NCBI RefSeq assembly: GCF_020594515.1
Contig: NZ_JAJCTH010000002.1
Location: 1-64,000, forward strand
DNA from: Rhodoferax sp. U2-2l
GTDB lineage: Bacteria > Pseudomonadota > Gammaproteobacteria > Burkholderiales > Burkholderiaceae_C
Direction: 5' to 3'
DNA length: 64,000 bases
Positions within the stretch are counted from its first letter, which is position 1. Each line of letters begins with the position of its first letter. Both the position numbers and the translations under genes were made by a program. Shown here one piece after another: positions 1 through 8,754 of the stretch. The notes beneath the pieces are model-generated. The model saw nothing but the letters and a program-made list of their open reading frames with translations. It was not told the origin of the DNA and made no database searches.

Positions 1-35
1 ACACGGAACGACCGCATTTATCGCTGAAAATGCAA

Positions 36-60
36 ACGCCCGATGTGGTGCATCGGGCGT
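36..60 (-). terminator. Hairpin, possible terminator of the leftward gene run
   Basis: A perfect 10-bp stem (ACGCCCGATG with CATCGGGCGT) encloses a 5-nt loop. Read leftward it is followed by a T-rich stretch (TTTGCATTTT), so it could end transcripts from the minus-strand genes that begin downstream. It lies about 190 bp past the phosphatase stop. The T-tract is imperfect, so this is only a candidate. Confidence 0.4.
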
Positions 61-247
61 CTATCGCCGGTTAACCCCGGCACTTTTCAACCGTTCTGAG
101 TGTCAACGCAATTCAGGACGGGTCATGCCACGCCGTCCTGAGTCAGCCAACAAAGTGCGAAGTGTGAAGAATTCAGTCTCGGCCCATCCACAGTTTCGCC
201 CCCCTGTCATCGGTTCCTGATACTGCAGAGCGGTTGTTGCAGCCGTT

Positions 248-916
248 TCAGCCGTGGGTGATCCAGCTGTCAAATTCGATGCTGTCCATATGCGGCAGGG
301 TGTTGTAGGTTTGCAACGCGAGATGTCCGGGATCGAAGGCGAATTCGGTGACCGAGGTGTGGCGCAGGCGCAGGTTGAGTTCCACCGTGGCGGCGGGCGG
401 TGTGGCCAGCACCTGGCCGATGGCACAGGCGATCGGGCCGCCGCTTGAGACCAGCAACACGTTGTCAGCGCCGCTGGCCTGCACCTGGGTGAGCACCTCC
501 ATCACCCCCTGACGAAAATCCGCCCAGGGTGGCAAGCCGACGGGTTGGTCGCGACCCAGCATCCATTGCAGCAAGACCTGGCGCAACAGCCGGGCCTGCT
601 GGCCGAAGAGACCGGCGGGGCTGGCGTCTGGCAGGGGCTCGGGGTGCACCGTCGCCATCAGCTTCTGGCTGTCGTAACCATCCAGACCTGGCCAGGTTTG
701 GGCTTCGAGCGCGGTGCCCATGCCCTCGCTCACACCGGCCAGGGTCTGGGTATGGCGGTGCCGGGTGCCACTCAGGATCAGGTCAAACCGCTGTTGCCTA
801 GCCGCAAAGTGGCGACCCAGCTGCACACTTTGCCTCTGCCCCAAGGGGCTGAGCGCACCGTCCGCGGCCGTGCCAAACGATGCCTGGGCGTGACGAACAA
901 GGAACAGGGTGGCCAT
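248..916 (-). CDS. Histidine phosphatase (phosphoglycerate mutase-like) family protein
   Basis: The 222-residue protein opens with LVRHAQ, the phosphohistidine motif of the histidine phosphatase superfamily (His9). The substrate cannot be told from sequence. The second superfamily histidine, normally in a SHGG context, is replaced here: the protein reads VSSGGPIA near residue 157. This matches a GGPI-type subfamily I have seen in proteobacteria, so catalysis may be altered rather than lost. It is the last gene of a minus-strand run that includes a PhzF-like protein, an aminotransferase and transporters, 37 bp downstream of the PhzF stop. Family assignment is firm; function is open. Confidence 0.85.
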   Translation of the reverse strand: MATLFLVRHAQASFGTAADGALSPLGQRQSVQLGRHFAARQQRFDLILSGTRHRHTQTLAGVSEGMGTALEAQTWPGLDGYDSQKLMATVHPEPLPDASPAGLFGQQARLLRQVLLQWMLGRDQPVGLPPWADFRQGVMEVLTQVQASGADNVLLVSSGGPIACAIGQVLATPPAATVELNLRLRHTSVTEFAFDPGHLALQTYNTLPHMDSIEFDSWITHG

Positions 917-953
917 GCCGCAGATTTAAGCACGGTCGTGCTTGTTTGGCGCG

Positions 954-1889
954 TCAGAGGTGAACAAAGCCCGCAATACACGTCACCGAGTCGCCACCCA
1001 CCCACACCTGGCCGGTGTTGTCCTGCGAAATAAACACCTGGCCGTGGCGGCCCAGGCAGGTGCCCTGGGTGGCGATGTAGCGGGTGGGGGCGACGCCTTC
1101 CGCGATCAGCCACTGCGCCAGACTGGCGTTCAGACTGCCGGTGACCGGGTCTTCCGGCACACCAATCGGTGCGGCAAAGGCACGCACGGTCAGGCCGGGC
1201 GCGTCAACCGGGTGGCCGACCGTGCCCGATCGCTGGCCAAAAGCGCGTGCCTCGCGGTTGGACCGGGCGACTAGCGTTGTGGCGGTGTGACCTGGATCAA
1301 CATGGACCAGCCCCACTTTTTGCCCCAAGGCCTTGAGGCGCTGGTGGTCGGGCTGCAGGGCCAGCAGCACCTCCAGGCTGTTGATCTGCAAGCCGAGCCA
1401 GACCGGCCCGTTGTCCAGCAGTTGGCTGGCCAGGATGTGCTGCGCCTCCAGCCCGAGCGCGGCCGCCACCTGGCCCACCAGCGCCGGGTCAGGCTGGCTG
1501 CGTTGCAAGGGTGGGGCGGCAAAGGCAAGCTGGCTGCCGTCGCGACGCAGGGTGACCAGGCCTTTGGCACATTCCTGCACGATGTGGGTGTGGGCTTGCG
1601 GGACACCACCCGCCTGCAGCCAGGCGTGGCAGCTGCCCAGCGTGGGGTGACCGGCAAACGGTAGCTCCCCGCCAGGCGTGAAGATGCGCACGCGGTAGTC
1701 GGCACCTTGCGCACGTGCTTCGTCGCTGGGCGGCAACACAAAGGTGGTCTCAGACAGGTTGGTCCAGCGGGCAAAGTGCTGCATGTCGTCGCTGTCCAGC
1801 CCGGTGCCGTCCAGCACCACGGCCAGCGGGTTGCCCAGATAAGGGGTGTCGGTGAAGACGTCGACTTGGTTGAAGGGGCGTTGTGGCAT
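954..1889 (-). CDS. PhzF family isomerase/epimerase-like protein
   Basis: The start is set at MPQRPFNQVDVF because AAGGAG lies just upstream; an upstream in-frame extension is not conserved in character. The protein is about 311 residues, normal for the PhzF/diaminopimelate-epimerase fold. It shows the N-terminal DVFTDTPYLGNPLAVV motif, a central FAGHPTLGSCHAW motif and a C-terminal EDPVTGSLNASLAQWL motif. The presumed catalytic glutamate lies in LSETTF. Most members have no known substrate, and there are no other phenazine genes here, so phenazine synthesis is not implied. It lies 47 bp downstream of an aminotransferase on the same strand, which suggests a role in amino acid turnover. Confidence 0.9.
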   Translation of the reverse strand: MPQRPFNQVDVFTDTPYLGNPLAVVLDGTGLDSDDMQHFARWTNLSETTFVLPPSDEARAQGADYRVRIFTPGGELPFAGHPTLGSCHAWLQAGGVPQAHTHIVQECAKGLVTLRRDGSQLAFAAPPLQRSQPDPALVGQVAAALGLEAQHILASQLLDNGPVWLGLQINSLEVLLALQPDHQRLKALGQKVGLVHVDPGHTATTLVARSNREARAFGQRSGTVGHPVDAPGLTVRAFAAPIGVPEDPVTGSLNASLAQWLIAEGVAPTRYIATQGTCLGRHGQVFISQDNTGQVWVGGDSVTCIAGFVHL

Positions 1890-1936
1890 GGTGATAGCTC
1901 CTTGCTCGATGCGGTTTGAACTCGTCGCGCGCTTTG

Positions 1937-3208
1937 TCAACGGCAGAGCGCGGCGTATTGGCTGATCGCCAGCGCGAGCGCCGCCACGCCCCGGTGAATT
2001 TCGGCCACGCTGGGGGTGACAAAACTCAGGCGCAGCGTGCGCTCATCGCCGTGGTCGGCGTAAAACGGTGCGCCGGGCACAAAGGCCACGCCGTGGTCCA
2101 CCGCCAGCGGCAGCAGCGCCTCGGCGTTCATGCCCTTGGGCAGGCGTGCCCACAAAAACATGCCGCCCGCCGGTTGGTTCCAGACCAGACGCGCATCCCG
2201 TTCGTCAAGGGGCGCATCCGCGGCGGGCAGGGCGCCAAAGTTGTGCGCCAGTGCGTCCAGCATCGCATCACGCTGGGCCTTGTAGAGTGCGCGGATGGTG
2301 GGGACGTGGCGGTCCAGAAAACCGTCTTTCATCACCTCGGCCACCATGCGCTGGTTGAAACCGGGGCTGTGCAGGTCAGCCGCCTGCTTGGCTTGCAGGA
2401 GTTTGGGGAACACCGCTTTGGGCGCCACCAGAAAGCCCAGCCGCAGGCCCGGCGCCAGCACTTTGGAAAACGAGCCCAGGTAAATGCAGCCCTCGGGGTT
2501 GCGGGCGCTCAGGGGGGCCGGTGGTGGCGTGTCAAACCACAGGTCACCGTAGGGGTTGTCTTCGATCAGCGGCAGGTTCAGCTCGGCAGCTACTGTGCTC
2601 AAGGCCGCGCGGCGTGCTTCGCTCAGGCTGTTGCCGGTGGGGTTCTGGAAGTTGGGCAGCACATACAAGAAACGTGCGCCCTCGGCCTTGGCCCGCAAGT
2701 CGGCCATGTCCACCCCCTCGTCATCGCTGGCCACACTCACCACCTCGGGCTCCATCGGCATGAAGGCCATCACCGCGCCCAGGTAGGTCGGCGACTCGAC
2801 CAGAATCTTGCTGCCCGCATCCACCAGCACCTTGGCCACCAGGTCCAGGCCCTGCTGGCTGCCGGTGGTGATCAGCACCTGCGCCGGGTCCACGGCCCAG
2901 GTCAGGCCAGCCGCAGCGGCTTGGGCGCGCAACTGCTTGGCCACCATCTGGCGCAGTGGGGCAAAACCTTCGCTGGCGGCGTATTGCAGCGCACCTTGCG
3001 GGTCGTCTTTGAGCACTTTGGCGCAGGCCGCCTCAAACTCGACTACCGGAAAGGTCTTGGGCGAGGGCAGACCCCCGGCAAAACTGATGATGCCGGGCTT
3101 TTCCGTGACCTTGAGGATTTCGCGGATCACCGAGGGGTTCATGCGCCCGGCGCGGCGGGACAGCTGCCAGGGGGAGTGAGGGGCGCCCGGGGGCAAGGAG
3201 GCGGTCAT
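1937..3208 (-). CDS. PLP-dependent aminotransferase, class I/II (2-aminoadipate/LysN-like)
   Basis: The 423-residue fold-type I aminotransferase starts at MTASLPPGAP, preceded by AAAGGAAA. Visible motifs are ISFAGGLPSPKTFP near the N-terminus, LQYAASEGFAPLRQ, the Asn-Pro pair in NFQNPTGN, and the PLP lysine in GSFSKVLAPGLRLGF. These fit the LysN/2-aminoadipate aminotransferase group, which takes aromatic, branched or long acidic amino acids; the true substrate is unknown. Its start codon overlaps the stop of the upstream DMT transporter gene as ATGA (3208-3205), so the two are probably translationally coupled. This supports a shared metabolite for enzyme and exporter. Confidence 0.92.
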   Translation of the reverse strand: MTASLPPGAPHSPWQLSRRAGRMNPSVIREILKVTEKPGIISFAGGLPSPKTFPVVEFEAACAKVLKDDPQGALQYAASEGFAPLRQMVAKQLRAQAAAAGLTWAVDPAQVLITTGSQQGLDLVAKVLVDAGSKILVESPTYLGAVMAFMPMEPEVVSVASDDEGVDMADLRAKAEGARFLYVLPNFQNPTGNSLSEARRAALSTVAAELNLPLIEDNPYGDLWFDTPPPAPLSARNPEGCIYLGSFSKVLAPGLRLGFLVAPKAVFPKLLQAKQAADLHSPGFNQRMVAEVMKDGFLDRHVPTIRALYKAQRDAMLDALAHNFGALPAADAPLDERDARLVWNQPAGGMFLWARLPKGMNAEALLPLAVDHGVAFVPGAPFYADHGDERTLRLSFVTPSVAEIHRGVAALALAISQYAALCR

Positions 3209-4131
3209 ACAGTTTCCTTTGATACAACGATGAAAACAGGCGCGGGCGTCGAAAAACGTTTGCCCAGAAAAACGGTGGCCATCACGGCCAGGGCAAAGCC
3301 CAGTGTGACGATCTCCAACGGCTCGCCCAGCAGCGGGACGGCGGCCAGAATACTCAAAAACGGCTGCAGCAACTGGGTCTGGCTGACACGCAGCGCGCCG
3401 CCCATCGCCATGCCGCGGTACCAGGCAAAAAAGCCGGCCCACATGGAAAACACGCCCACGTACACCAGGCCCAGCCAGGCCGACATGGCCACGCTGTGCG
3501 CGGGCCAGGTCAGCAGCGCGCCGGGCACACTCAGCGGCAGCGCCATCACACACACCCAGCAAATCACCCGCTCGGCGCCCAGCGCGTGGGTCACTTGCGC
3601 GCCGTACACGTAGCCGATGGAGGCGGCCAGCACCGCACCCAGCAACAGCAAGTCAGCCCATTCCAGGCCAAAACCATGCCCCTGTTGGACCGCGCGATAC
3701 AGTGAAAACACCACCACCAGCGCGCTGCCCAGCCCGGCAAACACCCAAAACCCCAGCCGCGCCCGCTGGTGCAGCACCAGCGCCGCAATGGCCGCCGTGG
3801 TGAGCGGCAGCAGCGCGGTGATCACCGCTGCGTGGCCCGAGCTGACGTGGCGCAGCGCAAACCCCAGCAGCAGCGGGTAACCCAGGGCATTGCCCAGCAG
3901 CGCCATGGCCAGCGGCTTGCGCTGCGCCGGGGTGGGCAGGGCAGAACGGGTGACCCACAGAAACACCACCGACAACGCGCCCGCCAGCGCGGCCCGGCCA
4001 AACGTGACAAACCACGGCGACAACTGCGGTGCCTCGGCCGTGCCGGTGGCCAGGCGCGTCATCGGCAACGTCACCGCAAACATGGCGACCCCCAGCACGC
4101 CCAGCCACATGCCCAGCGTTTCGTGTGGCAT
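3205..4131 (-). CDS. EamA-type DMT superfamily transporter
   Basis: The 308-residue hydrophobic protein has about ten predicted membrane segments in two EamA halves, typical of amino acid or metabolite exporters. The start chosen is MPHETLGMWLGV; the longer reading frame upstream is Arg/Pro-rich and unlike a transporter. The stop overlaps the aminotransferase start by four bases (ATGA). Upstream, 67 bp separates it from the racemase. The substrate is not identifiable from sequence, but the neighbours (racemase, aminotransferase, LysE exporter) point to an amino acid or derivative. Confidence 0.9.
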   Translation of the reverse strand: MPHETLGMWLGVLGVAMFAVTLPMTRLATGTAEAPQLSPWFVTFGRAALAGALSVVFLWVTRSALPTPAQRKPLAMALLGNALGYPLLLGFALRHVSSGHAAVITALLPLTTAAIAALVLHQRARLGFWVFAGLGSALVVVFSLYRAVQQGHGFGLEWADLLLLGAVLAASIGYVYGAQVTHALGAERVICWVCVMALPLSVPGALLTWPAHSVAMSAWLGLVYVGVFSMWAGFFAWYRGMAMGGALRVSQTQLLQPFLSILAAVPLLGEPLEIVTLGFALAVMATVFLGKRFSTPAPVFIVVSKETV

Positions 4132-4198
4132 GGACTTCAAAGCGCAGACCCCCGGCGGCCTGGCAAAACCAGGTGTTGGCGCATCCGCTGGCCGTGCC

Positions 4199-4915
4199 TC
4201 ATGGCCTGCCTTTCGCCGACCCATCCGACAGCGCCCACAGCGCGGCGCTTTGGGCGTGCAATGCGGTGGTGTCAAACAGCGGCAAATCGCAGTGCTGTGG
4301 CCCGATCAACATGGCGATCTCGGTGCAACCCAGGATGATGGCTTGAGCGCCTTGGGTCTGAAGGTCTTGGATGATGCGTTGGTAGGTCTGGCGCGAGGCA
4401 TCCAGCACCTGGCCCAGGCACAGCTCGTTGAAGATGATCTGATGCACCAACGCCTGGTCGTCGGCAGGGGGTGTGAGTACCGTCAAGCCGTGCTGGTCTT
4501 CCAGGCGGCTGCGGTAAAAGTCTTGCGCCATGGTGAAACGGGTGCCGAGCAGGCCCACGGTGTCGAACCCCGCCTGCCGGATGGCCTGCGCGGTCGGGTC
4601 GGCGATGTGCAGCAGCGGGATGGTCACCGCGCTTTGCACGGCGTCGGCCACCTTGTGCATGGTGTTGGTGCAGATCACCAGCGCGTCGGCACCGGCAGCT
4701 TCCAACTTGCGGGCGATGTTGACAAGCAGGCTGCCTGCGGCGTCCCACTGGCCGGTCATCTGCAACTGCTCCACCTCGGCAAAGTCGACGCTGTAGAGGA
4801 TGATCTTGGCCGAATGCAGCCCGCCCAGTTGCTGGCGAACCGTTTGGTTGATCTGCTGGTAATACGGCACGGTGGACTCCCAGCTCATGCCGCCTATCAG
4901 GCCCAGTGTCTTCAT
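4199..4915 (-). CDS. Aspartate/glutamate racemase family protein
   Basis: The protein starts MKTLGLIGGMSWEST, a hallmark of the YgeA/aspartate racemase group, with CGGAG upstream. It is about 238 residues. The paired catalytic cysteines are visible in VICTNTMHKVAD and in ILGCTEIAML, so a PLP-independent two-base racemase mechanism is plausible. Broad-specificity amino acid racemases occur in this family, so the exact amino acid is uncertain. The start codon forms ATGA with the stop of an open frame that runs through the 75-bp repeats upstream. Confidence 0.9.
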   Translation of the reverse strand: MKTLGLIGGMSWESTVPYYQQINQTVRQQLGGLHSAKIILYSVDFAEVEQLQMTGQWDAAGSLLVNIARKLEAAGADALVICTNTMHKVADAVQSAVTIPLLHIADPTAQAIRQAGFDTVGLLGTRFTMAQDFYRSRLEDQHGLTVLTPPADDQALVHQIIFNELCLGQVLDASRQTYQRIIQDLQTQGAQAIILGCTEIAMLIGPQHCDLPLFDTTALHAQSAALWALSDGSAKGRP

Positions 4916-4930
4916 GGTGTACTCCGTAAG

Positions 4931-5176
4931 TCTTGATCTGTCACACAAGGCCAACAGCCGGACAGCCATTGATCAGTTGGTAACAGAGCAAATTTGCTCC
5001 GCAAATCTTGGTCTGTCACACAAGGCAAACAGCCGGACATCCTCTGATCAGTTGGTAACAGAGCAAATTTGCTCCGCAAATCTTGGTCTGTCACACAAGG
5101 CAAACAGCCGGACATCCTCTGATCAGTTGGTAACAGAGCAAATTTGCTCCGCAAATCTTGATCTGTCACACAAGGC
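4931..5176. repeat. Tandem 75-bp repeat array (3.3 copies)
   Basis: Units start at 4931, 5006, 5081 and 5156, an exact period of 75. Units 2 and 3 are identical; unit 1 differs at several bases; the fourth stops after 21 bases, next to the stop of the LysE-family gene. Each unit holds the perfect palindrome GAGCAAATTTGCTC. On the minus strand each can also form a short hairpin (ATTTGC-GGA-GCAAAT). Because 75 is a multiple of three, one minus-strand frame stays open from an ATG at 5196 to a TGA at 4914-4912. That frame reads four repeats of a roughly 25-residue peptide (CVTDQDLRSKFALLPTDQ...). Its stop overlaps the racemase start codon. Function unknown. Confidence 0.95.
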
Positions 5177-5177
5177 A

Positions 5178-5789
5178 TCAGAAGGTACTCATCCATGCTG
5201 CTGTCGCCACCAGCACCGCCGCCATGCTGCGGTTGAACCAGCGCAGGCGTCGCCCGCCATGCGCTGCGTCGGCCAGCCAGCGGCGCAGCAGGGTGCCGAT
5301 CAGCGCGTACGTGAGGTTGCTGGCCAGGCCAAACAGCAGCAAGATGGGCAGCACCATGGCAAAACGCAGCAGCGCATCGTCGCGCCCGGCCAGCCAGCCC
5401 GCCACCACGGTCAGTGCCAGCATCCAGGCCTTGATGTTCAGAAACTGCAGCATCACGCCCTGCCAGAAGGTCACCTTCAGTTGCCCGGCATCGGCCTGTG
5501 CCAGCGTGTTGGCGCGGTACAGCTTGCTGGCCAGCCACAACAAATACCCCACACCCACGATTTGGACGCCGATGCGCAGCGCGGGCACCGCCATCACCAG
5601 CGCGCCCACACCCGCCGCGCACAGGCTGAACAACAGGCCCCAGCCCACCGGCACCGAGAGCACAAAACGTAGCGCGCGCTTCAGGCCCAGGTTGGCCGCC
5701 AGCGCGGTTGAAAGCGTGGTGTTGGGGCCGGGCGTGAAGCTGGCGGCCGTGCACAACACCAGCAGGGCGGTCAATTCAGCAGCAGTCAT
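5178..5789 (-). CDS. LysE/RhtB family amino acid exporter
   Basis: The 203-residue membrane protein opens with the family signature region SFTPGPNTTLSTALAANLGLKRAL and has about six hydrophobic segments. LysE/RhtB proteins export amino acids such as homoserine, threonine, lysine or others by proton antiport; the substrate is unknown. It is divergent from a MocR-type regulator across a 139-bp spacer, a common arrangement for exporter control. Its 3' end abuts the 75-bp repeat array. Confidence 0.92.
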   Translation of the reverse strand: MTAAELTALLVLCTAASFTPGPNTTLSTALAANLGLKRALRFVLSVPVGWGLLFSLCAAGVGALVMAVPALRIGVQIVGVGYLLWLASKLYRANTLAQADAGQLKVTFWQGVMLQFLNIKAWMLALTVVAGWLAGRDDALLRFAMVLPILLLFGLASNLTYALIGTLLRRWLADAAHGGRRLRWFNRSMAAVLVATAAWMSTF

Positions 5790-5928
5790 GGTGGCGGTGG
5801 TGGCGTGTCATGGCCTTGACTGTAGCTTTAAAGACAATACAGCTGCAGTACACTTTAAGAAACATTGAACGAATCTGTATTGTTCTGTTGAACCACACAG
5901 CCGCCACCGCCTTCACAGAAAGCCGCCC
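5790..5928. promoter_or_regulatory. Divergent control region with inverted repeat (LysE / MocR)
   Basis: Between the two divergent starts lies a perfect 9-bp inverted repeat: ACAATACAG at 5834-5842 and CTGTATTGT at 5875-5883, centres 41 bp apart. An 8-bp palindrome CTTTAAAG lies at 5826-5833. The separation of about four helical turns suits a dimeric MocR regulator contacting two sites. That it is the MocR operator is inference. Confidence 0.55.
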
Positions 5929-7374
5929 ATGTTGGTCAAAACCCTCACCCAGTCACTGTCCGGGCAACTGGCGGCGCGTTTTGCTGAGCGCATCGCCACC
6001 GGCTTGCTGGCACCGGGCAGCCGCTTGCCCTCGGTGCGCTTGTGTGCCCAGCAGCAGGGGGTGAGCCCCAGCACGGTGGTGGCAGCTTACGACCAACTGC
6101 TGGCACAGGGCCTGGTGGAGGCGCAGCGCAACCGCGGGTTTTTCATCAGGAACCGGGCGGTTGCGGCGATGGATCAACGGCCGGACGCCGTTCAAGGCGT
6201 GGCCTCGCGCAGCCTGGGCACCGCACCCTTGGCGGGGGTTGTGCCACAGCATGTGCCGGTCAACGCCACCGCCTTGATCCGGGGCATGTTCCAGGGCGGC
6301 AGCGACAAACCACAACCGGGTCTGGGTGCTTTTCCGCCGGACTGGCTGGACACGCCTTTTTTGCCCGCCGCCATCCGCCGCGTCACCAGTGGTGCGCAAC
6401 TCAAGGCGTTCTCGCTCCAATATGGTGAGCCCGAAGGCGACCTGGGTCTGCGCCAGGCGCTGTCAGTGCGGCTGCAGGCCTTGGCCATTCCGGCATCTGC
6501 CCAGCAAATCATCACCACCGTGGGGGCCACCCACGCGCTGGACATTGTCAGCCGCACGCTGCTGCGCGCCGGTGACTGCGTGATGGTGGAAGAGCCCGGC
6601 TGGGCCATCGAATTTGCCCGGCTGGACGCTTTGGGCATGCGCATCCTGCCGGTGCCACGCGGGCCCGACGGGCCGGACCTGGCGGTGATGGCGCGCTACT
6701 GCGAGCTGCATAGCCCGAAGCTGTTTGTGAGTGTGAGTGTGCTGCACAACCCCACCGGCTACTGCCTGAGCCCGGGCAGCGCCCACCGCTTGCTGCAGTT
6801 GGCCCATGCGCACAACTTCCTTATCGTGGAAGACGACACCTACAGCCACCTCGCGCCCGAGCACGCCACCCGCCTGAGCGCGCTGGACGGGCTGCAACGC
6901 ACCCTGTATGTCAGCGGGTTCTCCAAAATTCTGGTGCCAGGCTGGCGCGTTGGCTTTTTGGCGGCGCCCACGCACCTGTTTGAGTCCTTGCTTGACACCA
7001 AGCTGCTGGCCACCCTGACCACCCCGGCCTTGCTGGAAAAGGCGCTGGCCTGGTGCATGGAACAAGGCCAGTTGCGCCGGCACGCCCAGCAGGTGCGCAC
7101 CCGACTGGACCAGGCGCGGGGTCGCAGTGTCAAACTGGCGTTGGCGGCAGGCTGTACCTTTGCTGCGCCCCCGGCGGGCCTGTTTGGTTGGGTGGATACC
7201 GGGGTAGATACCGACACGCTGGCCCAGCGCATGCTGGATGTGGGGTATTTGCTGGCGCCCGGTTCGCTGTTTCATGCCAACCGCACACCGGGCACGCTGA
7301 TGCGCATCAACTTCTGCACCACGCAGGAGGCACCGTTTTGGCAGGTCTTTCAAAAGGTTTGCGCCTCGATCTGA
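5929..7374 (+). CDS. MocR-like transcriptional regulator (GntR HTH fused to aminotransferase)
   Basis: The 481-residue protein has an N-terminal winged-helix GntR domain (about residues 1-75, with GSRLPSVRLCAQQQGVSPSTVVAAYDQL) joined by a linker to a class I aminotransferase domain (about 120-480). The PLP lysine motif is visible in YVSGFSKILVPGWRVGF, and NPTGYC is present. Such regulators sense amino compounds through PLP. The divergent LysE exporter is the likely target. Full length for the family, with no sign of damage. Confidence 0.93.
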   Translation: MLVKTLTQSLSGQLAARFAERIATGLLAPGSRLPSVRLCAQQQGVSPSTVVAAYDQLLAQGLVEAQRNRGFFIRNRAVAAMDQRPDAVQGVASRSLGTAPLAGVVPQHVPVNATALIRGMFQGGSDKPQPGLGAFPPDWLDTPFLPAAIRRVTSGAQLKAFSLQYGEPEGDLGLRQALSVRLQALAIPASAQQIITTVGATHALDIVSRTLLRAGDCVMVEEPGWAIEFARLDALGMRILPVPRGPDGPDLAVMARYCELHSPKLFVSVSVLHNPTGYCLSPGSAHRLLQLAHAHNFLIVEDDTYSHLAPEHATRLSALDGLQRTLYVSGFSKILVPGWRVGFLAAPTHLFESLLDTKLLATLTTPALLEKALAWCMEQGQLRRHAQQVRTRLDQARGRSVKLALAAGCTFAAPPAGLFGWVDTGVDTDTLAQRMLDVGYLLAPGSLFHANRTPGTLMRINFCTTQEAPFWQVFQKVCASI

Positions 7375-7479
7375 CTAGCAGACCGGCGCGGCCCAATCTG
7401 AGGTACAACCCTCAGGGTTCACCGGCCAGCCAGGCGTGCAACGCCGCATCGGTCCGTATCAACGCAATCAGGAGTTCTC

Positions 7480-8730
7480 ATGGTCACACTCTCTCAATGG
7501 GCAAGCGCCGTGGTCTGTGTGGTGGCGGTGTCAACAGCCATGGCCGGCGAGGTGGAGGTTTTGCACTGGTGGACATCGGGTGGCGAGGCCAGATCGGTCG
7601 GTGAGCTGAAAAAAATCATGCAGAGAAAAGGCCACACCTGGAAAGATTTTGCGGTGACCGGTGGGGGTGGTGACAACGCCATGACCGTGCTCAAGAGCCG
7701 GGTGATGGCCGGCAACCCGCCCGCGGCCGCCCAGATCAAAGGCCCGGCCATTCAGGCGTGGGCCAGTGAAGGGGTGCTGGCCAATCTGGATGCCACCGCC
7801 CGGGCCGAGAAGTGGGACAGACTGCTGCCCAAGGCGGTGGCGGACAGCATGAAGTACAAGGGCCGTTATGTTGCCGCGCCGGTGAATGTGCACCGCGTGA
7901 ACTGGATGTGGGTCAACGTCGCGGTGCTGAAACAAGCCGGTGTGACGGGCGTGCCCAAGACCTGGGAGGCGTTTTTTGCCGATGCCGAAAAAATCAGGAA
8001 GGCGGGTTTTATCCCGGTCGCCCACGGCGGCCAGGACTGGCAGGACTTCACCACGTTCGAGTCGGTGGTGCTGGGTGTGGGGGGCGCCAGGTTTTACCAG
8101 GACGCATTGGTCAAGCTGGACCCCAAAGCGCTGACCAGCCAGACCATGGCCCAGGCGCTGGCAACCTTCCGCAAGGTCAAGCGTTACACCGACGCCGCTT
8201 CCCTAGGGCGCGACTGGAACCTGGCCACCGCGATGGTGATCCAGGAAAAGTCCGCCTTTCAGTTCATGGGCGACTGGGCCAAGGGTGAGTTCACCGCCGC
8301 TGGCAAGGTGCCGGGCAAGCACTATCTCTGCGCGGCGGCACCTGGCACCGGCAACGCTTACACCTTCAACGTGGATTCGTTTGCCATGTTCAAGCTGAAA
8401 GATGCCAAGGCCCAAAAAGCCCAAAGCGACCTGGCTGCAGCCATCATGGGGGCGGAGTTCCAGGAGGTGTTCAACCTGAACAAGGGGTCGATCCCGGTGC
8501 GCCTGGCCATGGACATGGCCAAGTTTGATGATTGCGCCAAGCTGTCCAGCCAGGACTTCATGGCCGCCAGCAAGGCCGGCAGCCTGTTGCCGTCGGTGGC
8601 GCACGGCATGGCCATCAGGCCCGCAGCCGAAATCGCCATCAGGGCGGCTGTCAGTCAGTTCTGGAACGACGACACCCTCCGTGTGGCCGATGGCCTGACG
8701 CGCATCGCCCAGGCGGCTGAAGTGCGGTGA
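7480..8730 (+). CDS. Extracellular solute-binding protein, family 1 (sugar type)
   Basis: The 416-residue protein has a signal peptide (about 1-22, cleavage likely after AMA) and begins its mature part EVEVLHWWTSGGEARS. This is typical of glucose/mannose-type periplasmic binding proteins of ABC importers. AGGAG lies 6 bases before the ATG. No permease or ATPase gene is adjacent; downstream is an unrelated minus-strand gene. The protein is therefore an orphan here and may serve a transporter encoded elsewhere. Upstream is the MocR gene, with 105 bp between them. Confidence 0.9.
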   Translation: MVTLSQWASAVVCVVAVSTAMAGEVEVLHWWTSGGEARSVGELKKIMQRKGHTWKDFAVTGGGGDNAMTVLKSRVMAGNPPAAAQIKGPAIQAWASEGVLANLDATARAEKWDRLLPKAVADSMKYKGRYVAAPVNVHRVNWMWVNVAVLKQAGVTGVPKTWEAFFADAEKIRKAGFIPVAHGGQDWQDFTTFESVVLGVGGARFYQDALVKLDPKALTSQTMAQALATFRKVKRYTDAASLGRDWNLATAMVIQEKSAFQFMGDWAKGEFTAAGKVPGKHYLCAAAPGTGNAYTFNVDSFAMFKLKDAKAQKAQSDLAAAIMGAEFQEVFNLNKGSIPVRLAMDMAKFDDCAKLSSQDFMAASKAGSLLPSVAHGMAIRPAAEIAIRAAVSQFWNDDTLRVADGLTRIAQAAEVR

Positions 8731-8754
8731 GCCGGGGAGATCGTCGCGGTCTGA

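Noticed and set aside
954-1889. Phenazine biosynthesis
   Set aside because: Only a PhzF-like protein is present and the family is broad; no phzA-E or phzG genes.
1916-3613. Long plus-strand frame opposite the aminotransferase
   Set aside because: Composition is antisense-like and no motif is visible; the minus strand encodes a complete enzyme.
4931-5176. CRISPR array
   Set aside because: The 75-bp units are contiguous with no unique spacers between short repeats, and no cas genes are present.
7480-8730. Sugar ABC transporter operon
   Set aside because: Only the binding protein is present; the following gene is on the other strand and unrelated.
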